From contig CAKPDM010000003.1 of assembly GCA_934148995.1 (NCBI GenBank), positions 62,001 to 126,000 of the forward strand: 64,000 nucleotides of DNA, in the 5' to 3' direction. Each line of letters starts with the position of its first letter. Positions within the stretch are counted from its first letter, which is position 1. A program made the translations under genes and the position numbers. The DNA is from an uncultured Bacilli bacterium. GTDB lineage: Bacteria > Bacillota_I > Bacilli_A > RF39 > UBA660. Below the pieces are notes generated by a model. That model did no database searches, had not been told where the DNA came from, and saw only the letters and a list, made by a program, of their open reading frames with translations. Below are positions 18,800 through 28,912 of the stretch, piece by piece.

Positions 18800-20845
18800 C
18801 TATTCACTAGGTTGATTATTATCTTTTTCTTCGGTTTTACTATCAGTTTCCGTATTCTTATTATCATCTTTAGAAGTATCAGTTTTATCATCACTCTTAC
18901 TATCATCAGGAACAGTTGGTACTATATCACTCTTATTATTATCTTTTACTGTGCTACCACCATTACTAGTAGTAGTGTTATCTTTAACTGTTGTATTTGA
19001 TTTACTATCAGTAACAGTAGAAGATTCACTGCTACCACCAGATAAAGTAAGAACAACAGAACCACTAATTAAATCAATACGTTTATTAGCTGGATAACTT
19101 TGTGCAATTACATGACCAGAATTACCTTTAAAAGTAACTCTTACGCCATTCCTAGTAGCCCAAGCTTGAGCAGTTGCCATCGTATCTCCAGTAAAATCAG
19201 GAAGAAGAGTGTACTTAAAAGCAGTTTTATAAGGACCAGTACCAGTTACAACCTTTTCATAAGGAGTATTAATAGAGAAAGAAAACTCTTTAATCATCGT
19301 TGGGTCTTTCTTTCCAAGATTAACCTTCATTGCATTGATAATATCTTTTCTACTTTCCTTATTAGGAATATAATCCCAAAGAACAAGTCTACTTCGCTCA
19401 TCATAAATCATTTGACCAGTACCAGATAAGAATAACTGTTCAATATTAAGTAAATCAGCATCATCTTTCTGTAAGGCATTATTAGTAATATCTTTAGCAA
19501 TATCGTAGAAAGATAAAATTTGTTTTGTCGTAAAGTTAGTATCTAAGTTATTAGAAATAGCATCTAAAACACCCATTACTTGACTAACACTAGACATATC
19601 TTTAACTTTATTAATAAGTCCTTGAATAACAATCTGTTGATTAAGCCCACGGTCCAAATCACCATTGGCAAGTTGTTTTCTATTTCTAGCAAGAACTAAA
19701 GCTTGCTCACCATTTAAATGTTGTAAACCTTGTTTAATACAAATATAACCTTCACGATTAGAATCATCAGTACATAAGTCTTTTGGGACTTCAACATCAA
19801 TTCCACCTAAAGTATTAACTAAAGACACAAGTCCACGGAAGTTAATCTTCGCATAATAATCAATCTTAACATCAAAATAATTTTCAATCGTACTCATCAT
19901 ACAGTCAGTACCATAAGCAGCTGCATGTGTAATTTTATTTTCTGGAGTACCACTCCAACAAGAGATTGGTACATAACTATCTCTTGGAATACTAAGCATC
20001 GTCGCATTTAAAGTCTTAGGATTAAAAGTAATAAGTATCAAAGAATCACCATTTGCAACGGTATTCTTAGATAACCCTTCATCAGTTGAATCAACACCCA
20101 TTAACAAAATAGTAAACGGTTCACTAATACTCTTACCAGTAGAAGCAGTTTCTCTTTTACTAGTAGAACTCTTCAATAATTTCTTTTCTTTAGTATAAAT
20201 AATCTTTGTATCTGTTGCTATATTTTGATAGGTTTCAATACTTTGGAACAGACTAGGGTAGTCAGTAGTAATAAAAATAGCATTAATAGTACCATCATAT
20301 AAATCAGCAATCATTGTACTATAGTCATCATACTTCTTAATCGTATTATCACTATCTAAATCATTCTCCTTAATAATTAACTTTGGAATAATATAACCAT
20401 CGGGAGAAGTCTTATCATTAAGTAAACCAATCTTTGCACTCTTAACATCACTAATACTAGTTATACTACTATTCGCCATAGTAACTAAACTGCTAGAATA
20501 AGTTACATAAGTTTTATTAACATTTTCAAGTTTGCCATATAAATACATAATGACAACACCAATAAACAAACTAAGTAACAAATAAAGTATTAAGAAGAAA
20601 GTAAGTAACTTCGCTTTATTTTCCTTCTTCTTTCGCTTCTTTTTCATCTTCAAAAAGAAAATTAAATCAATTAATAAAAATACCCCAATAACAATATATC
20701 TGATAACTTCTTCAACGGGACCTAATAAATTAATTTCATAGATAGCAAAAAAGTTCGCAAATAAAGTTATTAAAGTTAAAATAAGTAACCAAAGCCGATA
20801 CTTTTTCTTCTTTTTTTTCTTGGCTTTTTTTTCATCAATTTCCAT
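18800..20845 (-). CDS. LytR-CpsA-Psr (LCP) family glycopolymer ligase with extra domains
   Basis: Transfers anionic glycopolymers such as teichoic acids onto peptidoglycan at the outer membrane face (family knowledge). 681 residues from the ATG at 20845; the GTG at 20860 overlaps the GGAGG site. Order: three membrane helices (about residues 16-105), a periplasmic-binding-like segment (KIGLLNDKTSPDGY ... AIFITTDYPSLF), the LCP core (FTILLMGVDST, ATMLSIPRDSYV, NFRGLVSLVNTLGGIDV, LNGEQALVLARNR), a PASTA-like module (DFTGDTMATAQAWATRNGV ... SGSVVLTLSG) and an acidic Ser/Thr/Asp/Asn tail of about 75 residues. It is divergent from the glucosaminidase operon, consistent with a shared cell-wall role. 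Confidence 0.9.
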   Translation of the reverse strand: MEIDEKKAKKKKKKKYRLWLLILTLITLFANFFAIYEINLLGPVEEVIRYIVIGVFLLIDLIFFLKMKKKRKKKENKAKLLTFFLILYLLLSLFIGVVIMYLYGKLENVNKTYVTYSSSLVTMANSSITSISDVKSAKIGLLNDKTSPDGYIIPKLIIKENDLDSDNTIKKYDDYSTMIADLYDGTINAIFITTDYPSLFQSIETYQNIATDTKIIYTKEKKLLKSSTSKRETASTGKSISEPFTILLMGVDSTDEGLSKNTVANGDSLILITFNPKTLNATMLSIPRDSYVPISCWSGTPENKITHAAAYGTDCMMSTIENYFDVKIDYYAKINFRGLVSLVNTLGGIDVEVPKDLCTDDSNREGYICIKQGLQHLNGEQALVLARNRKQLANGDLDRGLNQQIVIQGLINKVKDMSSVSQVMGVLDAISNNLDTNFTTKQILSFYDIAKDITNNALQKDDADLLNIEQLFLSGTGQMIYDERSRLVLWDYIPNKESRKDIINAMKVNLGKKDPTMIKEFSFSINTPYEKVVTGTGPYKTAFKYTLLPDFTGDTMATAQAWATRNGVRVTFKGNSGHVIAQSYPANKRIDLISGSVVLTLSGGSSESSTVTDSKSNTTVKDNTTTSNGGSTVKDNNKSDIVPTVPDDSKSDDKTDTSKDDNKNTETDSKTEEKDNNQPSE

Positions 20846-21017
20846 ACACTTTTCCTCCACTTATACCCTATAATTATAGCTAATTTTTTCAATACTTTCA
20901 ACAAACCACCCTAAATAACAGTAAAATCTAGTGTAAAGTTTCATACAAAATATGAGCAAATAAGACAAATATCATTTATTTAATGATATAATCAAGATAC
21001 TAGAGGAGGTGCCTTTA

Positions 21018-22826
21018 ATGAAAAGATGGAGTAAATTATCAATTTTCATCTTAGTATTATTATTTATGACGCCTACTGTTTCTGCTAAAGAGTATATCGT
21101 TTTAAACACACCTAAAGCCTTTAAAGATAAACCAAGTGGTAGTAGAATTACCTCTATTGGAGATGAAGGAGTCTTACCAACTCTTAGTAAAGTAGTAGTG
21201 CTTGATAAAAATAATAAAAGTGGATATGGTTGTAAATCTGCTTGGTATAAAGTATCTTATCAAGATGTTATTGGTTATATTTGTTCAAGTGACCAAGTAA
21301 TAAAGGAAGAAGTAGAAGTTGATACTGATGGCGACTTTGAAAAGGAAATGTTAAGTAAAGGTTTCAATGAAAGCTATTTATCATCACTAAAAAGTCTTCA
21401 TGAGAAACATCCAAACTGGATATTTAATGCCGTTAAGACTAATCTGGATTATAATGATGCCATTACTAATGAAACGATTGGAGAAATATCATTAGTAAAT
21501 GGAACAGATGAAACTTTAAGAAAGAAAGACGACTATGGAAACTATATCGAGTCAGTTAAAGAAAAAGGCTGGTATCAAGCAAGTTCTAGTGCTGTCGGTT
21601 ATTATATGGACCCTAGAAACTTCTTAACCGAAGAAGGAGTCTTTATGTTTGAAAACTTACAATATAATAAAGAAATTCAAACGAAAGATGCCCTAAAAAG
21701 TATTTTAAAAAACACTTTTATGGATAATGATGAATATGTAAATTACTTTATGAAAGCAGCTGATAAATCAGGAGCCAGTCCTACATATCTTGCTAGTCGT
21801 GTAAGACAAGAAAAAGGTGCAAATGGTTCAACTGGTGTTGATGGTGCTAAGTTTACTTTTGCTAAAGATAATGAATGTGCTAATCGTTATCGTAATAATG
21901 ATAACTGGACAATACTTAATAACTGTGGAAATAATCAAGAATATAGTGGCATTTATAACTTTTATAATATTGGTGCTTATGGAACTTACCAAAGTCCTGT
22001 TATTAGAGGCCTAATCTGGGCAAATGGAGGTTATGATGCTAGTGTTACTAGTTATATGCGACCTTGGGATAGTAAAGAAAAAGCTATTATCGGTGGAGCC
22101 CTTTATATTGTTAATGGTTATATAAATGCTAATCAACATACGCTTTACTTCCAAAAATTTAATGTTAGTCCTTCAGCTTTAAACTCCACTTATACGCATC
22201 AATATATGTCTAATATTAAAGCCCCAGCCAGCGAAGCCTTATCAATCTATAAAGGCTATAAGAGTAATGACTTATTAGATAAAACCTATGAATTTTTAAT
22301 ACCAGTTTATGAAAAGATGCCAGGAGTAAGTGAAAGTCCTAAGACTGATGATGATAAACCAGTAACACCTCCAGAAGAAGTACCTGTAATTAAGATAGAT
22401 GATGCTATCATTGCAAGTAGTTATCGCTTAAATAGTAATTACATTTCTGGAATAGAAGTAAATACCTCTAAGACTAATCTAGAAAATAAATTAAAAACAA
22501 TCTATGAAGGCTTATCAGTTGTTAGTGTCAAAGATAAATATGGCAACAATAAAAATGATGCCTTAGCAACAAATGATGTAATTACTATCTCTAACTCTAA
22601 AGATACAAAAGAATATACGGTCGTTATTTATGGTGATAATAATGGTGATGGAACAACTAGTATCATTGACTTATTAAGAATTCAAAAGTATCTACTTGGT
22701 AATAACAACTTAACCGATGCTGAATTAATCGCTAGTGATTTAGATAAAGACGGTTTAATAACTGTAGTAGATTTATTAAGAATGCAAAAAAGTTTATTAG
22801 GATATAGTAAAATAGAACAGAAATGA
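21018..22826 (+). CDS. Secreted glucosaminidase (GH73-like) with C-terminal type I dockerin
   Basis: A 602-residue exported cell-wall hydrolase. Signal peptide ending near PTVSA (residue about 24), an SH3-like module (about 25-95), a LytG/LytD-like N-acetylglucosaminidase region (about 120-440, with GYYMDPRNFLTEEGVFMFE, RVRQEKG and NIGAYGTYQSPVIRGL), a beta-strand linker, then a dockerin of two EF-hand-like repeats: DNNGDGTTSIIDLLRIQKYL and DLDKDGLITVVDLLRMQKSL. Start is the ATG at 21018 after GGAGG; the GTG at 21009 overlaps that site. A -10 element TATAAT is at 20987. The next gene, 10 bases downstream, encodes a cohesin-like protein, so docking between the products is the obvious hypothesis. 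Confidence 0.88.
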   Translation: MKRWSKLSIFILVLLFMTPTVSAKEYIVLNTPKAFKDKPSGSRITSIGDEGVLPTLSKVVVLDKNNKSGYGCKSAWYKVSYQDVIGYICSSDQVIKEEVEVDTDGDFEKEMLSKGFNESYLSSLKSLHEKHPNWIFNAVKTNLDYNDAITNETIGEISLVNGTDETLRKKDDYGNYIESVKEKGWYQASSSAVGYYMDPRNFLTEEGVFMFENLQYNKEIQTKDALKSILKNTFMDNDEYVNYFMKAADKSGASPTYLASRVRQEKGANGSTGVDGAKFTFAKDNECANRYRNNDNWTILNNCGNNQEYSGIYNFYNIGAYGTYQSPVIRGLIWANGGYDASVTSYMRPWDSKEKAIIGGALYIVNGYINANQHTLYFQKFNVSPSALNSTYTHQYMSNIKAPASEALSIYKGYKSNDLLDKTYEFLIPVYEKMPGVSESPKTDDDKPVTPPEEVPVIKIDDAIIASSYRLNSNYISGIEVNTSKTNLENKLKTIYEGLSVVSVKDKYGNNKNDALATNDVITISNSKDTKEYTVVIYGDNNGDGTTSIIDLLRIQKYLLGNNNLTDAELIASDLDKDGLITVVDLLRMQKSLLGYSKIEQK

Positions 22827-22836
22827 GATGATTTAA

Positions 22837-24168
22837 ATGTCTAAAAAGAAAATATTTGTCTTCCTTCTTTCCTTTTTCTTTTTTTGTGGGGTAGAAGAAG
22901 TAAGTGCAGCGACGATTAGTGTAGCTGGAACAACAAGTAGTGGTGTTGTTGGGGGAACAGTTACTGTCAATGTCACTGTTAATGAACCATCAGGACTAGG
23001 AGCTTGGGAGTTCAATGTCGCTTATGATAGTGATATTTTAACTCTTACTAGTGGACAAACTCACGTTGTAGATTATGTTCAAAGTCCAGGACAAACAAGA
23101 AAAACTTATTCTTATAAGTTCAATATTAAAAAAGAAGGAAATGCTAGTGTTTCTATCGCTTCTTCAAATTTCGTTTCTTATGATGAACAAACAAGAACAG
23201 CTCCTAAGGACTCTACTACTATCAACTGTACTAAAAGAGAAACTGTCATCGCTAATTATAGTAGCAATAATAACTTAGCTTCCCTTGGTGTAAAAGATTA
23301 CCAGATATCTCCTACCTTCAATAAAAATACTCTTAACTATACCCTAGAAGTAGAACATGATGTCGAAAAAATAACTATCGAAGGAAGCAAAGAAGACTCT
23401 AAAAGTAGAGTTACTGGTCTTGGTGAAAAAGAAGTTCACGAAGGAGCTAACGCTTTCGATATTACTGTTACCGCCGAAAATGGTGCTACTAAAACTTATC
23501 ACTTAACCGTAACAGTCAAAGAACTAGACCCTATAACCGTTAAAGTCGATAAAAAAGAAATGACTCTTATTCAACAAGAAAAAGAACTAGAAGGAAAAGT
23601 ACCAGCTCACTTTGAAAAAACAACAGTAAAAGTAAATGATAAAGATGTTCTAGCTTATGAAAATAAGACCTTAAAATTAAAAATAGTTGCTCTAAAAGAT
23701 GATAAAGGTAATATCGATTTCTATGAATATCAAGATAATAACTATAAACTATATAATCAAATAAGTAGTGGAAATGTCACAATTCATATCTTAACAGATG
23801 AAAAACAAATACCTAAAAACTATAAATTTTACAAATTAAAAATAGATAATAAAGAATATATTGGATATAAACTAAATAAGAAAGATGACTTTTTCCTAAT
23901 TTATGGAGAAAATGTTGAAACTGGTAGAAAAAGTTTATATAATTATGATGAGGTAGAAAAAACTGTTCAAAGATATAATAAGGTAGATACTAAAAATAGT
24001 GTTAATAACAGTAACCAAGAAAAGTATATTATCTTAGGTTTATTAGGACTAGTTTTATTACTTCTTATCATCTTACTAGGACTATTAAATAACAATAAAT
24101 CTAGTAAGAAGAGACCAAAAATCAAAAAGAGAATTGGAGAAAGAAACAATGGACAGAAAGAATTCTAA
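22837..24168 (+). CDS. Membrane-anchored cohesin-domain protein
   Basis: 443 residues. Signal peptide ending near VSA, a cohesin-like domain (about 25-125: GVVGGTVTVNVTVNEPSGLG, WEFNVAYDSDILTLTSG), a cadherin-like beta-sandwich (about 145-230: NNLASLGVKDYQISPTF, TYHLTVTV), a mixed C-terminal region, and one membrane helix (YIILGLLGLVLLLLIILLGL) with a basic cytoplasmic tail. The topology places cohesin outside, tethered to the membrane. It is directly downstream of the dockerin-bearing glucosaminidase and overlaps the next gene by 20 bases. The cohesin call is by pattern; it is the only domain here that explains the neighbouring dockerin. Confidence 0.78.
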   Translation: MSKKKIFVFLLSFFFFCGVEEVSAATISVAGTTSSGVVGGTVTVNVTVNEPSGLGAWEFNVAYDSDILTLTSGQTHVVDYVQSPGQTRKTYSYKFNIKKEGNASVSIASSNFVSYDEQTRTAPKDSTTINCTKRETVIANYSSNNNLASLGVKDYQISPTFNKNTLNYTLEVEHDVEKITIEGSKEDSKSRVTGLGEKEVHEGANAFDITVTAENGATKTYHLTVTVKELDPITVKVDKKEMTLIQQEKELEGKVPAHFEKTTVKVNDKDVLAYENKTLKLKIVALKDDKGNIDFYEYQDNNYKLYNQISSGNVTIHILTDEKQIPKNYKFYKLKIDNKEYIGYKLNKKDDFFLIYGENVETGRKSLYNYDEVEKTVQRYNKVDTKNSVNNSNQEKYIILGLLGLVLLLLIILLGLLNNNKSSKKRPKIKKRIGERNNGQKEF

Positions 24169-24715
24169 GAAAAAAGTATTATGGGCTTTGGGTATAGTTT
24201 TCCTTTTATTAGTTATTGTTGTTATTATCTATTTTGTAATTGGGTATAGAAATGACCAGATAGAGTCAAAGAAAAAAATTGATAGTGTGGTTAGTAGTTA
24301 CAATACTTTTAAAGAACATATTGATAACTTTAATAAAGAACGTGATAACTTCTATCAAGTAGTAATGAAAGATATGTATTACGAAGATTTAAAAAATAAT
24401 GATACTAAGTATAAAGAGATAATTGAAAGTTATACGGAAACGATTGCACCGTTAGAAGAAGATTATAAAGCGTTAAAAGATAAATGTGTTGATATCTTAT
24501 ATCCTGATGTTTCTGTTAATAATAAATGTGAAGCCTTTGTAATCGGATATGAGAAAGCAATTAATTCTTATGTAAGTGATATTAAAAAATATAATGATAA
24601 TATAAAAGATTATAATGATTTACTAGATGAAAATGGCGAGAAGTTAGAAACTGTTAAGTTAACAGTTGATTATATTGATGTAGATGGTGATAGAAAATAT
24701 TTAGGAAAGAACTAA
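24149..24715 (+). CDS. Single-pass membrane protein with extracytoplasmic coiled coil
   Basis: 188 residues with one N-terminal membrane helix (VLWALGIVFLLLVIVVIIYF) and a long helical, coiled-coil-prone outer domain containing two Cys (DKCVDIL, NNKCEAF) that may form a disulfide. Family not recognised. Start is the ATG at 24149 after TTGGAGAAAG; it overlaps the cohesin gene and is followed by the phosphodiester glycosidase gene after 10 bases. Operon context suggests a structural part of the same surface assembly. Confidence 0.75.
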   Translation: MDRKNSKKKVLWALGIVFLLLVIVVIIYFVIGYRNDQIESKKKIDSVVSSYNTFKEHIDNFNKERDNFYQVVMKDMYYEDLKNNDTKYKEIIESYTETIAPLEEDYKALKDKCVDILYPDVSVNNKCEAFVIGYEKAINSYVSDIKKYNDNIKDYNDLLDENGEKLETVKLTVDYIDVDGDRKYLGKN

Positions 24716-24725
24716 AAGGTGAACT

Positions 24726-25817
24726 ATGGAAGATTTAGAAAAAACAGTTGTGATGCCAAGTATCAAGAAAGAATTAAAAGAAGAGAAAGAAAAAGCTCTA
24801 AAGCAAAAGAAAAAGAGTAAGATAAAACCTATTCTTGCTAGTTTAGTTATTATTGGTAGTAGTTTAGGACTATTCCTTTTCTATGGACCTTTTAGTTTCT
24901 TTAGAGAGTTTTGGATAACTTCAGCAATGACAACTATGACTCATCAATATTTGGCTACTTGGTTTTATAGTGATGATGTTATAAGTAAGGTAATGGCGAA
25001 GAATCAGTTAGTAGAAGTAAATGATACTACTAATCCAGAGTTAGTTAATATCAGTGATTATAATACTAATCAAACTATTTACAAAAATGAATATGAAAAA
25101 CAAATCTTAGAACATGAAGAAAATGCTTTATATAAAGTCATTGATATTAAAGGAGCTTCTTACCAAGGTTATTTAGTAGCAATTTATGACCCTTCAAGAA
25201 TATCAATCGCAACTACTAAGTATTTAGGTAAAAGAGGAGAAGCTATTACCACTGTTGCAAAAAGAGAAAATGCTATTATTGCAATGAATGCGGGTGGCTT
25301 CTATGACCCTGATTGGAACAGTAATGGAGCACTTCCGCATGGCACAGTTATTTCTAATGGGGTAGTAGTAAGTGACTTTGATGATGCCAATATGGGTGGT
25401 GGCTTTGTTGGGTTCACTAAAGAAAATAAATTAGTACTTGGTAAGTTTACGAAAGAACAAGCTGTTAGTATGGGAATTCGTGATGCCGTTGAATTTGGAC
25501 CTTTCTTAATTGTTAATGGTAAGAGTAGTTTCGTTAAAGGAAATGGTGGTTGGGGTATCGCTCCAAGAACTGCCATTGGTCAGCGAAGTGATGGAATAGT
25601 TCTCTTCCTAGTAATTAATGGTCGTCTTGCTACAAGTATTGGAGCTGATATGGGTGACTTAACTGAGATTATGGAAAACTATGGTGCGGTTAATGCTGCT
25701 AATATGGATGGTGGAAGTTCTTCTGAGTTAGTTATTAATAATAAGATAGTAAATCATCCGGTTGCAGCAGGTACTAATGGTTTAAGAGACATGCCTACTT
25801 TCTGGGTAGTAAAATAG
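24726..25817 (+). CDS. Membrane-anchored phosphodiester glycosidase (NAGPA/DUF2233 family)
   Basis: 363 residues: cytoplasmic Lys-rich head, membrane helix (about residues 36-56), then a phosphodiester glycosidase domain with MNAGGFYDPDW, GTVISNGVVVS, FGPFLIVNGK, APRTAIGQ and NMDGGSSSELVING-like signature (NMDGGSSSELVINNK). The family hydrolyses sugar-1-phosphodiester links in glycans and wall polymers. It is the last gene of the four-gene surface operon, and its stop codon lies inside the terminator hairpin. The nearby divergent LCP ligase suggests attachment and trimming of the same polymer, an inference. Confidence 0.88.
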   Translation: MEDLEKTVVMPSIKKELKEEKEKALKQKKKSKIKPILASLVIIGSSLGLFLFYGPFSFFREFWITSAMTTMTHQYLATWFYSDDVISKVMAKNQLVEVNDTTNPELVNISDYNTNQTIYKNEYEKQILEHEENALYKVIDIKGASYQGYLVAIYDPSRISIATTKYLGKRGEAITTVAKRENAIIAMNAGGFYDPDWNSNGALPHGTVISNGVVVSDFDDANMGGGFVGFTKENKLVLGKFTKEQAVSMGIRDAVEFGPFLIVNGKSSFVKGNGGWGIAPRTAIGQRSDGIVLFLVINGRLATSIGADMGDLTEIMENYGAVNAANMDGGSSSELVINNKIVNHPVAAGTNGLRDMPTFWVVK

Positions 25818-25835
25818 CACTTAGGTGCTATTTTT
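25813..25835 (+). terminator. Terminator of the surface operon
   Basis: AATAGCAC (25813-25820) pairs perfectly with GTGCTATT (25825-25832) around TTAG and continues into T residues. Confidence 0.9.
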
Positions 25836-25877
25836 GTAATTCTTAAGGAGAGATAATATTAGAAAAGAGATGGAAAA

Positions 25878-26354
25878 ATGAAAATTAATTATCACAATGA
25901 AGATTATAGTACTGAATTATTCAATATAATAATATATATATTAATTCTAATTTTTTTGATAGTATGGTCAATATTTACTGGAGTTGATATTGGTTCACTT
26001 ATATTTATAGGAATTTGTATTACCTTTATCATTATTATGCTGTCTTTTTCTATTAGGCAGTATTTGAAAAAGAAAAATCAGAGAAATTTAAATTTATTTA
26101 TTATGAAAGAAGGTAAATTAATTCAAGGTAAAATTATTAGAATATATGATAATAACAATAATGGTTTTCCAATAGAAAATAAAAAAACGATTCATAATGT
26201 AACAGCAGAAATTGAATATACAATTAATAATGATAGAAAAACTATTATTGCTGATCACCTAGCAATTAATGTAAATAGATTAGATAACTATACTAGCAAG
26301 CAAGTGAAAATTTATGTATATAATAATATGAGTTATATTGATATTATTAATTGA
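25878..26354 (+). CDS. Two-helix membrane protein, unknown function
   Basis: 158 residues: two adjacent membrane helices (about residues 15-33 and 39-58) and a C-terminal beta-rich domain (KLIQGKIIRIYDN ... VKIYVYNNMSYIDII) similar in outline to DUF3592-type proteins. Family not firmly recognised. It follows the surface-operon terminator, has a weak AGAGATGG ribosome site, and stands alone. Confidence 0.65.
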   Translation: MKINYHNEDYSTELFNIIIYILILIFLIVWSIFTGVDIGSLIFIGICITFIIIMLSFSIRQYLKKKNQRNLNLFIMKEGKLIQGKIIRIYDNNNNGFPIENKKTIHNVTAEIEYTINNDRKTIIADHLAINVNRLDNYTSKQVKIYVYNNMSYIDIIN

Positions 26355-26436
26355 TAAAATGAAGCTTTTTTAATAGAAAACTTTCTATTAAAGATTTTTA
26401 TAAGTATACTTAAATATAGGGAGCAGGAGTGTATAG

Positions 26437-26893
26437 ATAATTGAACACATCATAATAAGACAAGCAATATTAAACGATTTGAATGTAATCCAAAACTTAA
26501 ACTTTGAATTGTTTAAGTTGGAAAAAGAAAATTATGATCCAACTTTAGTAATTGACTGGCCTCTATCTGAAGAAGGAAAAAAATATTTTGAAAATTTGAT
26601 TAACAATGAATATGTTATTGTTGCAATAATAAATAGTAATATAGTAGGATATTTAGCTGGAACAATTAACGAGCAGGTTTCATATGAGATGAAGCAGTAT
26701 GGCGAGATAAACAATATGTTTGTATGCGATGAATATAGAGGATTAGGAATCGGGAAAAAGTTAATTGATAAATTTAAAAAATATTGATAGTTTAAAAGTA
26801 GTAGCAAGTATGAAAAATATCAACGTCATAAAATTCTATAAAAAACAAGAATTAAATGAATTTGATATTACTTTAACATCAAAAATTAAATAA
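26437..26893 (+). pseudogene. GNAT acetyltransferase gene, broken by start loss and a homopolymer frameshift
   Basis: Reading ATA ATT GAA CAC from 26437 gives an apparent GNAT N-terminus (HIIIRQAILNDLNVIQN); the acetyl-CoA loop YRGLGIGKKL is intact. The frame then stops at about 26787. The remaining family-typical C-terminus (DSLKVVASMKNINVIKFYKK) continues one frame over and ends at 26893. Removing one A from the A6 run near 26775-26781 restores a single frame. The expected ATG is ATA, after a reasonable GGAGCAGGAG site. Either a true pseudogene or a sequence error in the run; the start problem favours decay. Confidence 0.75.
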
Positions 26894-27001
26894 AAAAATT
26901 TATTATCAAAAGTATCTAATTACACTTGATCATTAAGGAATAAGGCAGATACCAGCTTTAGAATTTCTAACTGGTGAAATAGAATTGTAGGAGTAGTAAA
27001 A

Positions 27002-28867
27002 ATGGTAGAAGAATTAACAAAAGATGAAATGATGGCAGAAGCGCTATCAAATAATGAAATACTAGATAGTGTATGTAAAATAGCTACTAATAAAGATTTC
27101 TTTGTAGCAAAAGGAGATAAGAAAACAAATCTTGCTGATTGTTTAGCCGATTTAAGTGATGATGTAATAGATATGTTATATACAAGTTATCAAACAGTTC
27201 TAATGAAAAATAAAAATTTAAAAGATTTAACTAGTAGAAAAGAAAAAGAAGAAAAGCTAAAACAATTAATACCAGAATGTTTTAAAGATTATGAAAAAGG
27301 CATCGATTATGCTGAAATAAAAACAATCGAAAAATTATTAATAAATAAAGCCAAAAAGGAAGAAGTTTTTGATTTTCTATGTGATGGTTTTGCTTATCAA
27401 TATAGAAAAGATAATAATGATATCTTTGTTTTACCAGATGAATTAGCAACTATCTATCAAGAATTAAAAGATAATGGGGTAATTGCTAAAAGAGTAGAAG
27501 AAATAGGACAAATTTATTTTTCAACTTATCTATTAATTAATGGTGTAGTAAAAAAGACAGTTATGTATGATATTTTAGTTAATCATCATAAATTACCTTT
27601 AACTGAAGAACAAATGGAATCTTTCTTTGAAAAAGAGCTTGATACTCCGGACTACTATAGTCTTGGTGGGGAAGAGTTAGTAGAACAATTATCAATAATC
27701 AAAAATGAAAAAGCTTATTTAAGATTTACTGATGCTGAAATAAATGACTATTTTGAATTTATTACTTCCGTTATGAAAAAACTTAGAAATCTATTAAATA
27801 ATAATCATAAGAATCAAGCACTTGTCTATATGATGATGATATTATCTTCAGAACTAGATGGTGAAGCAATCAATGATTTAAATTTATCAAAGAAGGAAAC
27901 AAAAGCTGTACAAGAATTATTAGAAGAATATAAATCTGAGATAAGATATTGGTGTTATGATGGTAGAACAATAGGAGAAGCTGATTTTCTAGAAATAGCA
28001 GAAGATGTTGCATTTAAAGAAAAATTAACTCCTTCTACTATTGAAAACTGTTTAGCAAATGTTGATGAGTTATATTATGATGAGGCATTATCAAAAGATG
28101 ATGCTTTAGAAAAATTAGATGAATTATTGGATAGATATATTTATATAAAACATTTAGCAACTCTTAACAATAAAAGTATATATGAAATAAAAGAAAGTTT
28201 TGATTACTTTAGTAAAGGTCTAATATTCTTTTATCATGATGATGATGTAAAAGACCAATACTTAAATACTTTAGTAACTGACTATCTAGAAATGAATGCA
28301 GTTCTTCGTAAAGAAAAGTTACAAGAATTGTTAAAAAGTAATGCCTTTACAGTTGATATTAAAGAGCTAGATAAATTAGTTAAAGATAATGATTATTATA
28401 TTTTAAATGACAACTACTATAGTATTTTTGATGAAATGGATGACGAGGACTTAGGAGAACTATTAAAAACTAAAGATAAATTTTCTAAGTATAAAACAGC
28501 AGATTTAGCAAAGTGTAGTGAAGAATTTGATTTTTATGAAAAGCTTTGGGAATTAGTAAATACTGATATTTCTGATAATAAAGACGAGTTATTTAATGAA
28601 TTAAGACTTCTTGCTAAAAATAATGGTTTTAGTAAAAGTAATTTAGAAGAGTTAGCATATAATTATGGTATTAATTTATCAGTTAAAGTTAAAGATAAGC
28701 TACTAAAACTATATAATAATTATAAAGATTCAATTGGTATTTGGGAATATAACGGTTATACAGCTACCGAATATCTTGCTATGAGAAAGGAAACTAAAAA
28801 AGTAGGTCGTAATGAACCCTGTCCATGTGGTTCAGGACTTAAATATAAAAAATGTTGCGGTAAGTAG
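27002..28867 (+). CDS. SEC-C motif protein, 621 residues
   Basis: A large helical, acidic, soluble protein of unrecognised family with a C-terminal SEC-C zinc motif ([18 protein letters not shown]) in the last 20 residues. SEC-C motifs, as in SecA and YecA-type proteins, bind zinc and mediate contact with SecB-like partners or ribosomes. Nothing catalytic is visible in the first 600 residues. The ATG at 27002 follows GTAGGAG. Confidence 0.75.
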   Translation: MVEELTKDEMMAEALSNNEILDSVCKIATNKDFFVAKGDKKTNLADCLADLSDDVIDMLYTSYQTVLMKNKNLKDLTSRKEKEEKLKQLIPECFKDYEKGIDYAEIKTIEKLLINKAKKEEVFDFLCDGFAYQYRKDNNDIFVLPDELATIYQELKDNGVIAKRVEEIGQIYFSTYLLINGVVKKTVMYDILVNHHKLPLTEEQMESFFEKELDTPDYYSLGGEELVEQLSIIKNEKAYLRFTDAEINDYFEFITSVMKKLRNLLNNNHKNQALVYMMMILSSELDGEAINDLNLSKKETKAVQELLEEYKSEIRYWCYDGRTIGEADFLEIAEDVAFKEKLTPSTIENCLANVDELYYDEALSKDDALEKLDELLDRYIYIKHLATLNNKSIYEIKESFDYFSKGLIFFYHDDDVKDQYLNTLVTDYLEMNAVLRKEKLQELLKSNAFTVDIKELDKLVKDNDYYILNDNYYSIFDEMDDEDLGELLKTKDKFSKYKTADLAKCSEEFDFYEKLWELVNTDISDNKDELFNELRLLAKNNGFSKSNLEELAYNYGINLSVKVKDKLLKLYNNYKDSIGIWEYNGYTATEYLAMRKETKKVGRNEPCPCGSGLKYKKCCGK

Positions 28868-28912
28868 CATAAAAGAAAGGTATTAACAGAAAAGAATATG
28901 TTTAGGATATAT

